Part shown: piece after piece, positions 52,007 to 60,381 of the stretch | How the letters are laid out: every line of letters begins with the position of its first letter | How positions within the stretch are numbered: position 1 is the stretch's first letter | Source of the DNA: Propionispora vibrioides | GTDB lineage: Bacteria; Bacillota; Negativicutes; Propionisporales; Propionisporaceae | Assembly: GCF_900110485.1 (NCBI RefSeq) | Contig: NZ_FODY01000009.1 | Location: 79,274-143,273, forward strand | Reading direction: 5' to 3' | DNA: 64,000 nucleotides | Made by a program: the position numbers and the translations under genes | The notes under the pieces: generated by a model | What the model saw: the letters and a program-made list of their open reading frames with translations, nothing else | Told to the model about the DNA's origin: nothing | Database searches by the model: none

Positions 52007-53143
52007 ATGGATAAACAGGAAACAAAGGCAGCCAAAAGGAACCTGCCTCCTTTCAGAGCCGACCAGGTGGGAAGTCTGTTAAGGCCGGCGGTGGTAAAAG
52101 AAGCCCGGCTGGCTTGTCAGGAGGGGCGGCTTGCGCCGGAGAAATTGCGCTCCGTGGAAAATACCGAAATAAAGAAACTGGTGGAAAAGCAAAAAGAAGT
52201 TGGGTTACAGGCAGTGACCGACGGTGAATTGCGCCGTTCCTGGTGGCACCTTGATTTTCTATGGGGGCTTGACGGTGTCAAAAGAGTAGCGGCCGACCAT
52301 GGTTCCATTGCCTTTCATGGCAAGGATACCAAGGCGGAAACCATTGAAATTGAGGGGAAAATTGATTTTACCCGGCATCCATTCCTGGAAGATTTCAAAT
52401 TTCTGAAAGAGGTTGCCGGCACTCATACCGCCAAGTTCACCATACCTTCGCCGTCCATGCTGCATTTGATTACCACTGTCCGCAAGGAAGGCTATCAGCC
52501 AATTGCACAGTATCAAGACAATGCGGTGCTGCTGCAGGATATCGCCCGTGCTTATCAAAAGGCCATCGCGGCTTTTTATGCTGCCGGCTGCCGATACCTG
52601 CAACTGGATGATACCAGTTGGGGTGAGCTTTGCTCAACGGAAAAGCGGGCTATGTACGAGCAGCGCGGCTTTGATCTGGAACAACTGGCGAGGGACTATG
52701 TCGCGATGATTAACCAGGCGATTGCAAACCGGCCGGATGACATGATTATTACCATGCATATTTGCCGCGGCAATTTCCGGTCTACCTGGTTTTCTTCCGG
52801 CGGTTATGAGCCGGTGGCAGAGATTTTATTCGGCCAGTGCCGGGTTGACGGCTTCTTTCTGGAGTATGACAGCGAACGGGCCGGCGACTTCCGGCCGCTG
52901 CGACACATAAAAGACCAGCAGGTGGTGCTGGGACTGATCACTTCCAAAAGCGGCGAGCTGGAGAACCGGGCGGCTGTACTTCAGCGGATAAGGGAAGCGG
53001 CGCAATATGTTCCGCTTGCGCAACTGGCTTTAAGCCCGCAATGCGGTTTTTCTTCAACCGAAGAGGGCAATATACTAACGGAAGCAGAGCAATGGGAGAA
53101 GCTGCGGCTGGTTGTCAGCATTGCCGGGGAAGTGTGGCAATAG
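52007..53143 (+). CDS. Cobalamin-independent methionine synthase-like (MetE C-terminal, YxjG type)
   Basis: 378 residues from ATG 52007 (AAGAGGCG upstream). It contains only the C-terminal catalytic barrel of MetE: PPFRADQVGSLLRP at the start, TDGELRRSWWHLDFLWGLDG, LQLDDTSWGELCS, and zinc-ligand segments MHICRGN (His, Cys) and ALSPQCGFSS (Cys). B. subtilis YxjG/YxjH are the model; they are thought to methylate homocysteine with a donor other than full MetE. No SAM (S-box) riboswitch was found upstream. It ends at a strong terminator. Confidence 0.88.
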   Translation: MDKQETKAAKRNLPPFRADQVGSLLRPAVVKEARLACQEGRLAPEKLRSVENTEIKKLVEKQKEVGLQAVTDGELRRSWWHLDFLWGLDGVKRVAADHGSIAFHGKDTKAETIEIEGKIDFTRHPFLEDFKFLKEVAGTHTAKFTIPSPSMLHLITTVRKEGYQPIAQYQDNAVLLQDIARAYQKAIAAFYAAGCRYLQLDDTSWGELCSTEKRAMYEQRGFDLEQLARDYVAMINQAIANRPDDMIITMHICRGNFRSTWFSSGGYEPVAEILFGQCRVDGFFLEYDSERAGDFRPLRHIKDQQVVLGLITSKSGELENRAAVLQRIREAAQYVPLAQLALSPQCGFSSTEEGNILTEAEQWEKLRLVVSIAGEVWQ

Positions 53144-53173
53144 GAAATTTACCGGATTATGATTACTCAGAAA

Positions 53174-53208
53174 AAGGAACTGCAGGCTTACCTGGCAGTT
53201 CCTTTTTT
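53174..53208 (+). terminator. Intrinsic terminator of the MetE-like gene
   Basis: AAGGAACTGC and GCAGTTCCTTTTTT form a 10-bp stem with a T-run, about 30 bases after the stop. Confidence 0.9.
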
Positions 53209-53390
53209 GTCAGGATAAAGCAGGTTTGGTGCTCACGGGAGCTGCCGGTTTCGGCTGCGCTTATTTTTGTCCGGTAAAATAAAATATATTATTCTCAGAA
53301 ATTATTGTAATTTTACGAAAAGTATATTACTATAAAGACGTAACAAATGATGCAGGGTATAACTAATGTTAATGGAATGTGGGGCTGGAT

Positions 53391-54329
53391 ATGTACACTG
53401 TGGACCGGAGGTTATTAATTAAGATCTCCGAGATGTATTATCTGGAGAATAAAAACCAAAATGAAATTGCCGAGCAATTCGGTTTAAACCGGATTACTGT
53501 CGGGAAATACTTAAAAAAGGCTTTGGCGGAAGGGCTTGTTAAAATATCCATTGCCAACGACTCTTATGGGGTTTTGGAAAAGGCGCTGGAGAAAAAGTAC
53601 GGGCTAAAGGAGGTATATATTGTATCCTTTGCTTCCGAACTAGGCTATGCCGGGCTGCAATATATCCAAAGAATTTACAGCCAGGACGATGTTCTTGGTA
53701 TTTCCTGGGGCAGAACGCTTGGCGCCGTGGCGCAGGCCGCCACGTTGGAGCGGTGCAATCCGGTACAGGCCGATATATTGCCCTTGGGCGGCAGCCTGGA
53801 GAATGTAAATGATGAGTATCATGTCAATACGATCATTTATAAAATGGCAACAGCCTTTAAAGCGCGCAGCCATTATTTATATGCTCCTTTCTTCACTAGT
53901 TCGGCCGAAGCTAAAGCGGTGTTCATGCAGGACAGCAACTGCCGGAGAATTGCCGCCTTGTGGGAACGGCTTACCATCGCCGTGATTGGTATCGGCTCAC
54001 CGGCCAGCTCTTCCAACTGGATCTGGTCCGGCTACTTTGGCAATGAATACATGGAGTTGTTGCAGCAGGCCGGAGGGGTCGGCGATATTTGTTCCCGCTA
54101 TTATGATTTATCCGGCAAGAGAATTGATGAGGCGCTGGAAGACAGAACGATTGCGATTGACATTAACCTGCTTAAGCAAGTCAGGCATTCCATTGGTGTT
54201 GCGGCTTCACCGGCCAAGGTGGAGGCAATTTATGGGGCAATCCAGGGGCAATATATCAATGTATTGATCACCGATGAACAAACGGCGCAGTTGTTGTTGG
54301 AATTCAAGCCGCTGCAGGGGGACGGCTGA
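53391..54329 (+). CDS. SorC/DeoR family sugar-binding transcriptional regulator
   Basis: 312 residues from ATG 53391; the upstream GTG at 53379 is also possible, and neither has a strong binding site. The N-terminal HTH is YYLENKNQNEIAEQFGLNRITVGKYLKKA. The C-terminal SorC sugar-phosphate-binding domain includes LGISWGRTLGAVAQ, ADILPLGGSLENVNDEYHVNTI, and TIAVIGIGSPASSSNW. Effectors of this family are sugar phosphates (for example dihydroxyacetone phosphate or deoxyribose-5-phosphate). It probably controls the following small gene, aldolase, TIM-like isomerase and YjbQ. Confidence 0.9.
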   Translation: MYTVDRRLLIKISEMYYLENKNQNEIAEQFGLNRITVGKYLKKALAEGLVKISIANDSYGVLEKALEKKYGLKEVYIVSFASELGYAGLQYIQRIYSQDDVLGISWGRTLGAVAQAATLERCNPVQADILPLGGSLENVNDEYHVNTIIYKMATAFKARSHYLYAPFFTSSAEAKAVFMQDSNCRRIAALWERLTIAVIGIGSPASSSNWIWSGYFGNEYMELLQQAGGVGDICSRYYDLSGKRIDEALEDRTIAIDINLLKQVRHSIGVAASPAKVEAIYGAIQGQYINVLITDEQTAQLLLEFKPLQGDG

Positions 54330-54372
54330 TTGACCGACAGGGAAAAGGAAAACTCAGACGGGGGAGATTGGG

Positions 54373-54543
54373 TTGCAAAACAGTAAAAAAACGCAGCCGA
54401 CAGTGCTGCCCAGTGATAAAGTTTATAAACTGCTGGAATACACGGAAGTCCTGGTTGAAGGGAAGAAAGAAAATTTTTTAATACGCATAGAAAAGCAGGC
54501 GAAAAAGTCTGGTTTTCACCGGTCACCGGGTATAACAGAATAA
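54373..54543 (+). CDS. Possible small protein (56 aa) in the SorC operon
   Basis: An open frame from TTG 54373, preceded by GGGGGAGATTGG, to TAA 54541-54543. It encodes a Lys-rich soluble peptide (QNSKKTQPTVLPSDKVYKLL, then EVLVEGKKENFLIRIEK). The sequence looks coding, with no low-complexity bias. It lies 43 bases after the SorC gene and 130 bases before the aldolase start, where a gap would otherwise be large for this tight operon. No family recognised, so it remains tentative. Confidence 0.45.
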   Translation: MQNSKKTQPTVLPSDKVYKLLEYTEVLVEGKKENFLIRIEKQAKKSGFHRSPGITE

Positions 54544-54673
54544 TTGCGGCATCCTCAGGATGCGAAAAAAAGGGCCAGGGGCTGATTCGGGTTTGCTTCT
54601 TGATGGTTCTTTTTCTTTTTCCGGGGAAAAGAAGCATTCATATTTCAAATATAATATAAGGAGAGCGATAGCT

Positions 54674-55339
54674 ATGTTGGAAGCATTGAAAAAAGAAGTG
54701 GTTGCCATTGCCAGGCAGGCGGAAGCATCGGGTCTTTGCCGGCACAAATCGGGAAATTTCAGTATCCGCGATCAGGAGACCGGCTATGTGGTGGTAACTC
54801 CCGCCGCAGTAGACCGGGCAGAATTAACCTATTATGACATCTGTGTGGTTGACTTGAATGCCTGTGTGTTGGAAGCGCCGGAGGGCCGCAAACCGACCAG
54901 TGAACTGCTGCTGCATTTGGAGGCTTATAAAAGACGCCCCGATATCGGGGCTGTAGTTCACACTCATTCCCGGTTTGCGACGGCTTTTGCCGTACTCAAA
55001 AAGGACATCCCGGCTATTGTGTACGAAGGTGCCGCGTTGGGTGGCGCGGAGGGGATCATCCGGGTGGCTGCTTATGGTCGTCCCGGCACGCCGGCGCTTG
55101 CCGCCAGCATCAGCGGTTTGATTCAGTCGGCCGATGCCGTATTGCTGGAAAGCCATGGGGTGCTGACGGTGGATAAAACCGCCAAGGAAGCGCTGTTAAA
55201 GGCGCACTATGTGGAAGAAATCGCCGAAATTTATTACCGGGCTTTGCAGATCAATAACGGGAAAGAGCCGACCACCATTGCACCGGAAGAATTCAGGGAG
55301 TGGAAATATCCACCGGAAATTACCTTCCGTAAGCAATAG
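54674..55339 (+). CDS. Class II aldolase/adducin family protein (fuculose-phosphate aldolase-like)
   Basis: 221 residues from ATG 54674 with AAGGAGAG at 54658-54665; longer upstream frames are not supported. AraD/FucA fold features: KSGNFSIRD (phosphate site), VVHTHSRFATAF with zinc histidines, a glycine-rich IVYEGAALGG region, and LLESHGVLTV with the third zinc His. The expected catalytic Glu is less clear. Members cleave ketose-1-phosphates or epimerise ribulose-5-phosphate. Paired here with a TIM-like isomerase and YjbQ under a SorC regulator, it probably handles a short-chain or pentose/tetrose phosphate. Confidence 0.88.
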   Translation: MLEALKKEVVAIARQAEASGLCRHKSGNFSIRDQETGYVVVTPAAVDRAELTYYDICVVDLNACVLEAPEGRKPTSELLLHLEAYKRRPDIGAVVHTHSRFATAFAVLKKDIPAIVYEGAALGGAEGIIRVAAYGRPGTPALAASISGLIQSADAVLLESHGVLTVDKTAKEALLKAHYVEEIAEIYYRALQINNGKEPTTIAPEEFREWKYPPEITFRKQ

Positions 55340-55381
55340 CGGCAGTCACCCAGTCCGCAGAGGGGATAAGGAGATAGCTTG

Positions 55382-56077
55382 ATGAAAAAAAAGATTAAGA
55401 CACCTTTTTTCTCGGTCAATCCCAAGGGGTATCTGTTCGGAAAAGAGGCGGTCGAACTGGCTGTTGAGGCCGACCGGCTTGCCAAGCAGCATGACATTGA
55501 TTTATTTTATACGGCTCAGGCTGTCGATTTTCCGGCCATCAATGGGGCTGTGGACAAAATATTTCTGACAGCACAGCATATGGACCCGCTGCTGCCCGGG
55601 CGGGGGATGGGGTATATTTTTCCGGCGGCCTTGCAGCATTATAACGTGAAAGCCACTTTCCTCAATCATGCCGAGCATCCGGTGAGTTTGCGGGATTTGG
55701 TGAAAACAATGAAACTGGCCGACAGTCTGGACATGTATACCATTGTCTGTGCCGATTCTATTGAGGAAGCGCAGGCCATCGCTCAGCTAAAACCGGATAT
55801 TCTCATTTGTGAGCCGACAGAGTTAATCGGCACCGGCCAGACCAGCAGTGCCGAGTATATGGAAACCAGCAAGACGGCGGTCAAACAGATCTCGCCGGAA
55901 ACGCTGGTGTTGCAGGCGGCAGGCATTAGCACAGGCGAAGATGTTTACCGGACGATTATAGCCGGAGCCGACGGTACGGGCGGCACCAGCGGGATTGTCT
56001 GCGCCCCGGATAAAATAGCGGTGCTCCGGGAGATGGTAGCGGCGCTTGTGGAAGCCAGAAGCAAATTAGGCGTGTAA
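55382..56077 (+). CDS. Triose-phosphate isomerase-like protein
   Basis: 231 residues from ATG 55382 with AAGGAGATAGC upstream (TTG 55379 is possible). It is a TIM-barrel protein with archaeal-type TIM traits: an N-terminal FFSVNPKGYL segment (KxN-like position altered), an HAEHP segment where TIM has its catalytic His, and ICEPTELIGTGQTSS where the catalytic Glu and phosphate loop lie (compare EPPELIGTG in TIM). The C-terminal GADGTGGTSGIV is the second phosphate loop. Short length (about 230) fits the archaeal-like family. It is probably an isomerase for an erythrulose- or triose-phosphate analogue rather than the housekeeping TIM; this is inference from operon context. Confidence 0.78.
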   Translation: MKKKIKTPFFSVNPKGYLFGKEAVELAVEADRLAKQHDIDLFYTAQAVDFPAINGAVDKIFLTAQHMDPLLPGRGMGYIFPAALQHYNVKATFLNHAEHPVSLRDLVKTMKLADSLDMYTIVCADSIEEAQAIAQLKPDILICEPTELIGTGQTSSAEYMETSKTAVKQISPETLVLQAAGISTGEDVYRTIIAGADGTGGTSGIVCAPDKIAVLREMVAALVEARSKLGV

Positions 56078-56089
56078 GGAGATGGCCAG

Positions 56090-56602
56090 ATGACTGTGTA
56101 TCATGATGAGCTGATTTTGACCTCCAACGGCCGCCGGGTAACCTATCACCGGATCACCGATCAAGTGAAGGAAATGGTGCGGCAAAGCGGTGTGAAAAAC
56201 GGCATTTGTGTGGTTGCCAGCCAGCATACCACCTGTTCCGTAATCTTTGAAGAATATATGCATGATGTGAATTTTAATGGTGATGAGCTGCTGCAGGTAG
56301 ATTTGAATAATATTATGGATACCCTGGTGCCCCGCTGTACGACGGAAGGCCAGTATCACCATCCGGGGCCTAAGCATACTGCCTTTGCGATGGAACTGAC
56401 TGATCCTGACTACCCACCGGACCCCGGCACACTGCTGAATACCGATGCTCACATCCGTGCTTCGATGTTTGGCGCCAGTGAGACTTTCATTATTCAGGAC
56501 GGACAGCTTTTAATCGGTACGGTTGGCTATATCTACTTTGTCGACTGGGACCAAAACCGGGTGCGCGACAGACATTGCCGGATTGCCATTCTTGGTGAAT
56601 AG
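56090..56602 (+). CDS. YjbQ family protein (UPF0047)
   Basis: 170 residues from ATG 56090 with AAGGAGATGG upstream. UPF0047 signature: VVASQHTTCSVIFEEY near residue 42, PKHTAFAMEL, INTDAHIRASMFGASE-type segment, and the C-terminal LLIGTVGYIYFVDWDQNR. Proteins of this family are annotated as secondary thiamine-phosphate synthases on weak genetic evidence, and their true activity is unclear. The conserved His/Glu/Asp residues suggest an enzyme. Here it is the last gene of the SorC-aldolase-isomerase operon, which hints at a role in sugar-phosphate rather than thiamine metabolism. Confidence 0.85.
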   Translation: MTVYHDELILTSNGRRVTYHRITDQVKEMVRQSGVKNGICVVASQHTTCSVIFEEYMHDVNFNGDELLQVDLNNIMDTLVPRCTTEGQYHHPGPKHTAFAMELTDPDYPPDPGTLLNTDAHIRASMFGASETFIIQDGQLLIGTVGYIYFVDWDQNRVRDRHCRIAILGE

Positions 56603-56616
56603 AAGTTTGCTTAATA

Positions 56617-56655
56617 CAAAAAGTCCCCGCTCGGTTTGACCGAACAGGGACTTTT
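56617..56655. terminator. Bidirectional intrinsic terminator
   Basis: AAAAAGTCCC and GGGACTTTTT frame an inner TCGGTTTGACCGA hairpin. It lies between the YjbQ gene and the converging FlxA-like gene. Confidence 0.88.
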
Positions 56656-56683
56656 TGCTGCAAATTGGGGGAGTATTGGTATT

Positions 56684-56995
56684 TTATTTGCTGGCCTTGC
56701 TCTGGCCGGACAGGCTGACCGTATAGGCTGGCCCGGCGCCGCCGGCAGTGGATGTGCTGGAAGTACCGGCGGTGGTACTGCTGCTTTCCTGGGCTTCGAT
56801 TTCCTGTTCGATGCTTTGCAATTGTTGCTCTAAGACTTTGATCTTAGCGGCATTTTCTTTGGAGTTGGTTTTCTGCAGTTCCTTTATTTGTGCTTCCAGT
56901 CTTTCTTTTTGCTGTTCCAAAGCGGATGTGCCGCTACTGCTGCTACTATTACTGCTGCTGTAGGATGACGAGGACCCGATAGCGGAAACATTCAT
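56684..56995 (-). CDS. FlxA-like small coiled-coil protein
   Basis: 103 residues on the minus strand from ATG 56995 with GGGAGGTAAT upstream. A Ser-rich N-terminal tail (SSSSYSSSNSSSSSGTS) is followed by a coiled coil from about residue 26 to 69 (ALEQQKERLEAQIKELQ ... IKVLEQQLQSIEQEIEAQ) and a Ser/Thr/Gly/Ala-rich C-terminus. The shape and QQ-LEAQI-LQ segment match the FlxA-like family, linked to flagellar regulons in enterics; the function is unknown. Probably cytoplasmic. Confidence 0.72.
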   Translation of the reverse strand: MNVSAIGSSSSYSSSNSSSSSGTSALEQQKERLEAQIKELQKTNSKENAAKIKVLEQQLQSIEQEIEAQESSSTTAGTSSTSTAGGAGPAYTVSLSGQSKASK

Positions 56996-57111
56996 TCCTA
57001 TTACCTCCCAAAATACTTTTTACCATAATTCTCGCAATTTTTTCTTGGATTTTCCTTGGAATACGCGTGGAGGTATAGTACAAAGTTATATAAAATTTAT
57101 CACCAGTGGTC

Positions 57112-57627
57112 TTAGGCTAAAGGCGATGTGTCATCCGGTAAGGCAAGTGTCATGTCATACCAACGGGAACCGCCGTGTGTGGAAGCGGAGAGGCCAGTGC
57201 TGGCATAGCCAAAAGATTCATAGTAATGAACTAAATTTTCCTTGCAGGTTAGAATTACTTTTTTTCGCCCGGTTCGCCTGGCCAACTGAATAAAAGACTG
57301 CATCAACTGAGCGGCAATGCCCTGTTTCCGGTATGAAGGCAGCACATCCAGGCCGAAAACACTGACATTCGAGCCAGTTGGTATGTGGTGGCATGTGTCC
57401 TGAAACATTTCGTCATAAATAACAGGGCTGTTGGTGACACAGCCGTTAATAAAACCAATAATAGCTCCCTTGATTTCAGCAACAAGAAAGTAGTCCGGGA
57501 AAACGGCAATTCTTTTTTCAAACGATTCACGTGGGGCTGCTTCAGCCCTAGGAAAACAGATAGCTTCTATTTCCGCTACCTTGTCTACATCTTCCGGGCG
57601 AACTTTGCGAATAGTCACTTCTAGCAT
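57112..57627 (-). CDS. GNAT family N-acetyltransferase
   Basis: 171 residues on the minus strand from ATG 57627 with AGGAGGAT upstream. GNAT motifs: IRKVRPEDVDKVAEIEAICFP at the N-terminus, and acetyl-CoA-binding VFGLDVLPSYRKQGIAAQLM (the Q/RxxGxA/G loop is RKQGIA). The C-terminal HYYESFGYASTGLSASTHGG resembles arylalkylamine/serotonin N-acetyltransferase-like members. Acceptor unknown. Stands alone. Confidence 0.88.
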   Translation of the reverse strand: MLEVTIRKVRPEDVDKVAEIEAICFPRAEAAPRESFEKRIAVFPDYFLVAEIKGAIIGFINGCVTNSPVIYDEMFQDTCHHIPTGSNVSVFGLDVLPSYRKQGIAAQLMQSFIQLARRTGRKKVILTCKENLVHYYESFGYASTGLSASTHGGSRWYDMTLALPDDTSPLA

Positions 57628-57866
57628 AGGAACATCCTCCTGAGTTCGTTATGTAACAAAGACATTATAGCATGATTTACATTGTACTGTGAAAGGGCAG
57701 TAGTGGGCCGCGCACCCTAAAAAATTTCTGAATTGCTCATTAGAAATATCTTTTGTATACTGTGAAAAAAGTTCAGGATAATAGTTAAAAAATAATTGAT
57801 TAATCATTTGTTTGGTGATATCATTATGACAAATTAGAAATTGCTGGCTGATCAGTAATCTGAAGG

Positions 57867-57899
57867 CTGAAACTCTTATCAATAAGATAAGAGTTTCAG
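57867..57899 (+). terminator. Strong hairpin with T-rich tail upstream of the ABC operon
   Basis: CTGAAACTCTTATC-AATAA-GATAAGAGTTTCAG is a 14-bp perfect stem followed by TCTTCTTCTTTTTT on the plus strand. No upstream plus-strand gene ends here, so it could be a leader attenuator or the end of a small RNA. The rest of 57628-58017 is AT-rich without a credible gene. Confidence 0.5.
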
Positions 57900-58017
57900 T
57901 CTTCTTCTTTTTTAGCGTTTTTTCGGACAGAGACTGTGAGTGAGAGGATGTGATCATACATCGCCGTTGTACTAAATGGTAAAAAAATTACTATCAAAAA
58001 ATTAAGGAGCTGGGAAC

Positions 58018-58827
58018 ATGAAAAAAATTGGTCTGATTTTGTTATTCATAGTGAGTTTATTTACGGCGATCTTTGCTGCCGGCTGTGGCAGTCAAACGAC
58101 AAAGGTTGAAGAGCCGAAGCAACAAACCTTGCTGGAAACAATAAAACAACGGGGAACGATTAAAGTGGGAACCGAAGGAACGTATCCGCCGTTTACTTTT
58201 AAGGATGAAAAAGGAGAGCTCCAGGGCTTTGATGTGGAAATTATCAATGAAGTGGCGAAACGGATCGGGGTTAAAGCTGAATTTGTTCCTACCGAGTGGA
58301 AAGCAATGTTTGCCGGCCTGGACTCCGAGCGGTTTGATGTAATTGCCAATCAGGTAAGCATTAATCAGGAAAGAACAGCAAAGTATGACTTTTCCTCACC
58401 CTATACTGTTTCCGGTGCCCAGGTTGTTGTCAATAAAGAGACGGCCGATATCAAAGGCCTGGAAGACCTTAAGGGCCGCAAGGTAGGCGTAACTCAGGGC
58501 AGCAACTGGGATGGAATAGCCAAGAAAGCGGGAGCGGAAGTGCAATACTATAAAGGAGCTAATGAAATATTTGCAGATTTGGCAGCCAAACGTATTGAGG
58601 CAACAGTCAATGACAGACTGTTCATTTCGGAATATTTACTTAAAAATCCCAATCAGCAAATTAAAGTGGTAGGTCCAACTTTCGATTCGGCGCAAATGGC
58701 ATTGGCTTTCCGTAAGGGATCACCGGAGCTTGTTGAAGCGGTAAATAAAGCGCTGGCTGATATTCATGCAGACGGAACCTATCTAAAAATATCCCAGAAA
58801 TGGTTTGGTGAAGATGTTAGCAAATAG
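58018..58827 (+). CDS. Polar amino acid ABC transporter, substrate-binding lipoprotein (cystine-type)
   Basis: 269 residues from ATG 58018 (AAGGAG upstream). The lipoprotein signal ends in FAAGC, with Cys near residue 23 for lipid attachment. The periplasmic binding domain has IKVGTEGTYPPFTFKDEKGELQGFDVEIINEVAKRIG and VIANQVSINQERTAKYDFSSPY, very like TcyA/FliY cystine-binding proteins. The gene starts a three-gene operon with permease and ATPase. In a diderm the protein should sit in the periplasm, anchored to the inner membrane. Specificity for cystine is likely but not proven. Confidence 0.9.
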   Translation: MKKIGLILLFIVSLFTAIFAAGCGSQTTKVEEPKQQTLLETIKQRGTIKVGTEGTYPPFTFKDEKGELQGFDVEIINEVAKRIGVKAEFVPTEWKAMFAGLDSERFDVIANQVSINQERTAKYDFSSPYTVSGAQVVVNKETADIKGLEDLKGRKVGVTQGSNWDGIAKKAGAEVQYYKGANEIFADLAAKRIEATVNDRLFISEYLLKNPNQQIKVVGPTFDSAQMALAFRKGSPELVEAVNKALADIHADGTYLKISQKWFGEDVSK

Positions 58828-59485
58828 GGAATGGCTGATCGTGTTTGACTCCCTGCCTGTCTTGGTGCAGGGAGCCTTGGTTACCATTCAGATAAGTCTG
58901 ATTGCCATGACCGGCGCGGTACTGCTTGGCTTAGTAGTGGCCTTGATGAGGATAAGCCGGATTAAAGCGCTTCAACTAATTGCCAAGGTGTATATCTCTT
59001 TTTTCCGGGGAACGCCGTTATTGGTGCAACTGTTGATGTTATACTTCGGGTTAACCTCTTTTCATATCATACTTGACCCGGTGCCAGCGGCTGTAATTGG
59101 GCTGATATTACATTTTGGCGCCTATATTTCTGAAATTTTCCGGGCAACGATTCTTTCTATCAGCCGGGGACAATGGGAGGCAGCTTTGTCTTTGGGAATG
59201 ACAAATTCCCAGGTGTTACGCCGGATCATACTGCCCCAGGCGGCGCGAACGGCTATTCCGCCGCTATGGAACTGTCTGATTGATACTTTGAAATCTTCTT
59301 CCCTGGCCTCGGTTGTTACTGTGCCGGAATTAACACGGCAGGTGGAGGAACAAAGTTCGGCTCAGTTTGTTTTCATGCCTTATTTTATTACTTTGGCTGT
59401 GTTTTACTGGGTCATGGTCATTGTTATGGGATGGGTCCAGGAATGGCTGGAGAAAAAGCTTGAAATACCAGGGGGATCACAATGA
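58814..59485 (+). CDS. Polar amino acid ABC transporter, permease
   Basis: 223 residues from ATG 58814, overlapping the binding-protein gene by 14 bases. HisM/GlnP-type integral membrane protein with about five hydrophobic segments, an N-terminal [18 protein letters not shown] segment, [18 protein letters not shown], and the EAA loop [30 protein letters not shown] that contacts the ATPase. Probably works as a homodimer with the neighbouring gene products. The overlap indicates coupled translation. Confidence 0.92.
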   Translation: MLANREWLIVFDSLPVLVQGALVTIQISLIAMTGAVLLGLVVALMRISRIKALQLIAKVYISFFRGTPLLVQLLMLYFGLTSFHIILDPVPAAVIGLILHFGAYISEIFRATILSISRGQWEAALSLGMTNSQVLRRIILPQAARTAIPPLWNCLIDTLKSSSLASVVTVPELTRQVEEQSSAQFVFMPYFITLAVFYWVMVIVMGWVQEWLEKKLEIPGGSQ

Positions 59486-60222
59486 TTGAGGTTGCCGGTC
59501 TATACAAAAATTTTGGTTCGGCCAGCATATTGAAAGATATAAATTTGACAATACGCCAAGGTGAAGTTTGCGCTATTATCGGACCGAGTGGATCAGGCAA
59601 GACTACGCTGCTTCGCTGTCTTAACCATCTGGAAACGCCTGATAGGGGACGGATCCGGATCGGGGATTTCGTTCTGGAGACTGGAACAGCGTCCGGTAAT
59701 GGAGCACTGGTTCGTCAGTTGCGGCAGAAAACGGGTATGGTCTTTCAGCAGTTTAATCTTTTTCCTCATAAAACGGCCCTGGAAAATGTTATGGAAGGAC
59801 TACTTGTGGTAAAAGGGATACCAAAGCAGCAGGCGGCAACAAAGGGAATGCACTGGCTCACCAAAGTAGGCCTGGCGGAAAAGGCTGCGGCATATCCTGG
59901 TCAGCTTTCCGGCGGCCAAAAGCAGCGGGTTGCTATTGCGCGGGCAATGGCTATGGAGCCGGATGTGATTTTGCTGGATGAGCCTACATCGGCGCTGGAT
60001 CCTGAACTTGTAAGTGAGGTATTGCAAGTGCTTCGGAAGCTGGCTGAAGAAGGAATAACTATGGTCATTGTTACCCATGAAATGAATTTTGCCCGTGAAG
60101 TGGCTACCAAAATCGTATTTATGGACGGCGGTAGTATTCTTTGTGAAGGAGCGCCGCAGCGCGTTTTTGCAGCGGATAACAGTAGAATCCAGTCGTTTAC
60201 AGCTCAGTTTGGTCAGCTGTGA
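59482..60222 (+). CDS. Polar amino acid ABC transporter, ATP-binding protein
   Basis: 246 residues from ATG 59482, overlapping the permease stop by 4 bases. Walker [13 protein letters not shown] near residue 34, Q-loop [21 protein letters not shown] signature [17 protein letters not shown], Walker [16 protein letters not shown], and switch His in VTHEM. It powers import by the binding protein and permease encoded upstream. Last gene of the operon. Confidence 0.95.
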   Translation: MIEVAGLYKNFGSASILKDINLTIRQGEVCAIIGPSGSGKTTLLRCLNHLETPDRGRIRIGDFVLETGTASGNGALVRQLRQKTGMVFQQFNLFPHKTALENVMEGLLVVKGIPKQQAATKGMHWLTKVGLAEKAAAYPGQLSGGQKQRVAIARAMAMEPDVILLDEPTSALDPELVSEVLQVLRKLAEEGITMVIVTHEMNFAREVATKIVFMDGGSILCEGAPQRVFAADNSRIQSFTAQFGQL

Positions 60223-60320
60223 GCGGATCGTCGTCCGGGCTTGCAGGTTTTTTGGGAAGTTTTTTCCGCTTTGTGCATAGTTAGGTAGTATTCATCAGGC
60301 AAAACAGGAAGCAAGAAATA

Positions 60321-60367
60321 AAAGATAGCCCCTGCCGTCTATACAAGTCGGCAGGGGTTATCTTTTT
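60321..60367. terminator. Bidirectional intrinsic terminator
   Basis: AAAGATAGCCCCTGCCG and CGGCAGGGGTTATCTTTTT form a long stem with one mismatch. It ends the ABC operon and the converging AsmA-like gene. Confidence 0.9.
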
Positions 60368-60381
60368 GCATTAACAATATA

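Noticed and set aside
57649..57957. 102-residue minus-strand frame upstream of the ABC operon
   Set aside because: It runs across the 57867-57899 hairpin, has no clear ribosome-binding site, and its composition follows the AT-rich intergenic sequence. It could be a gene remnant, but nothing supports translation.
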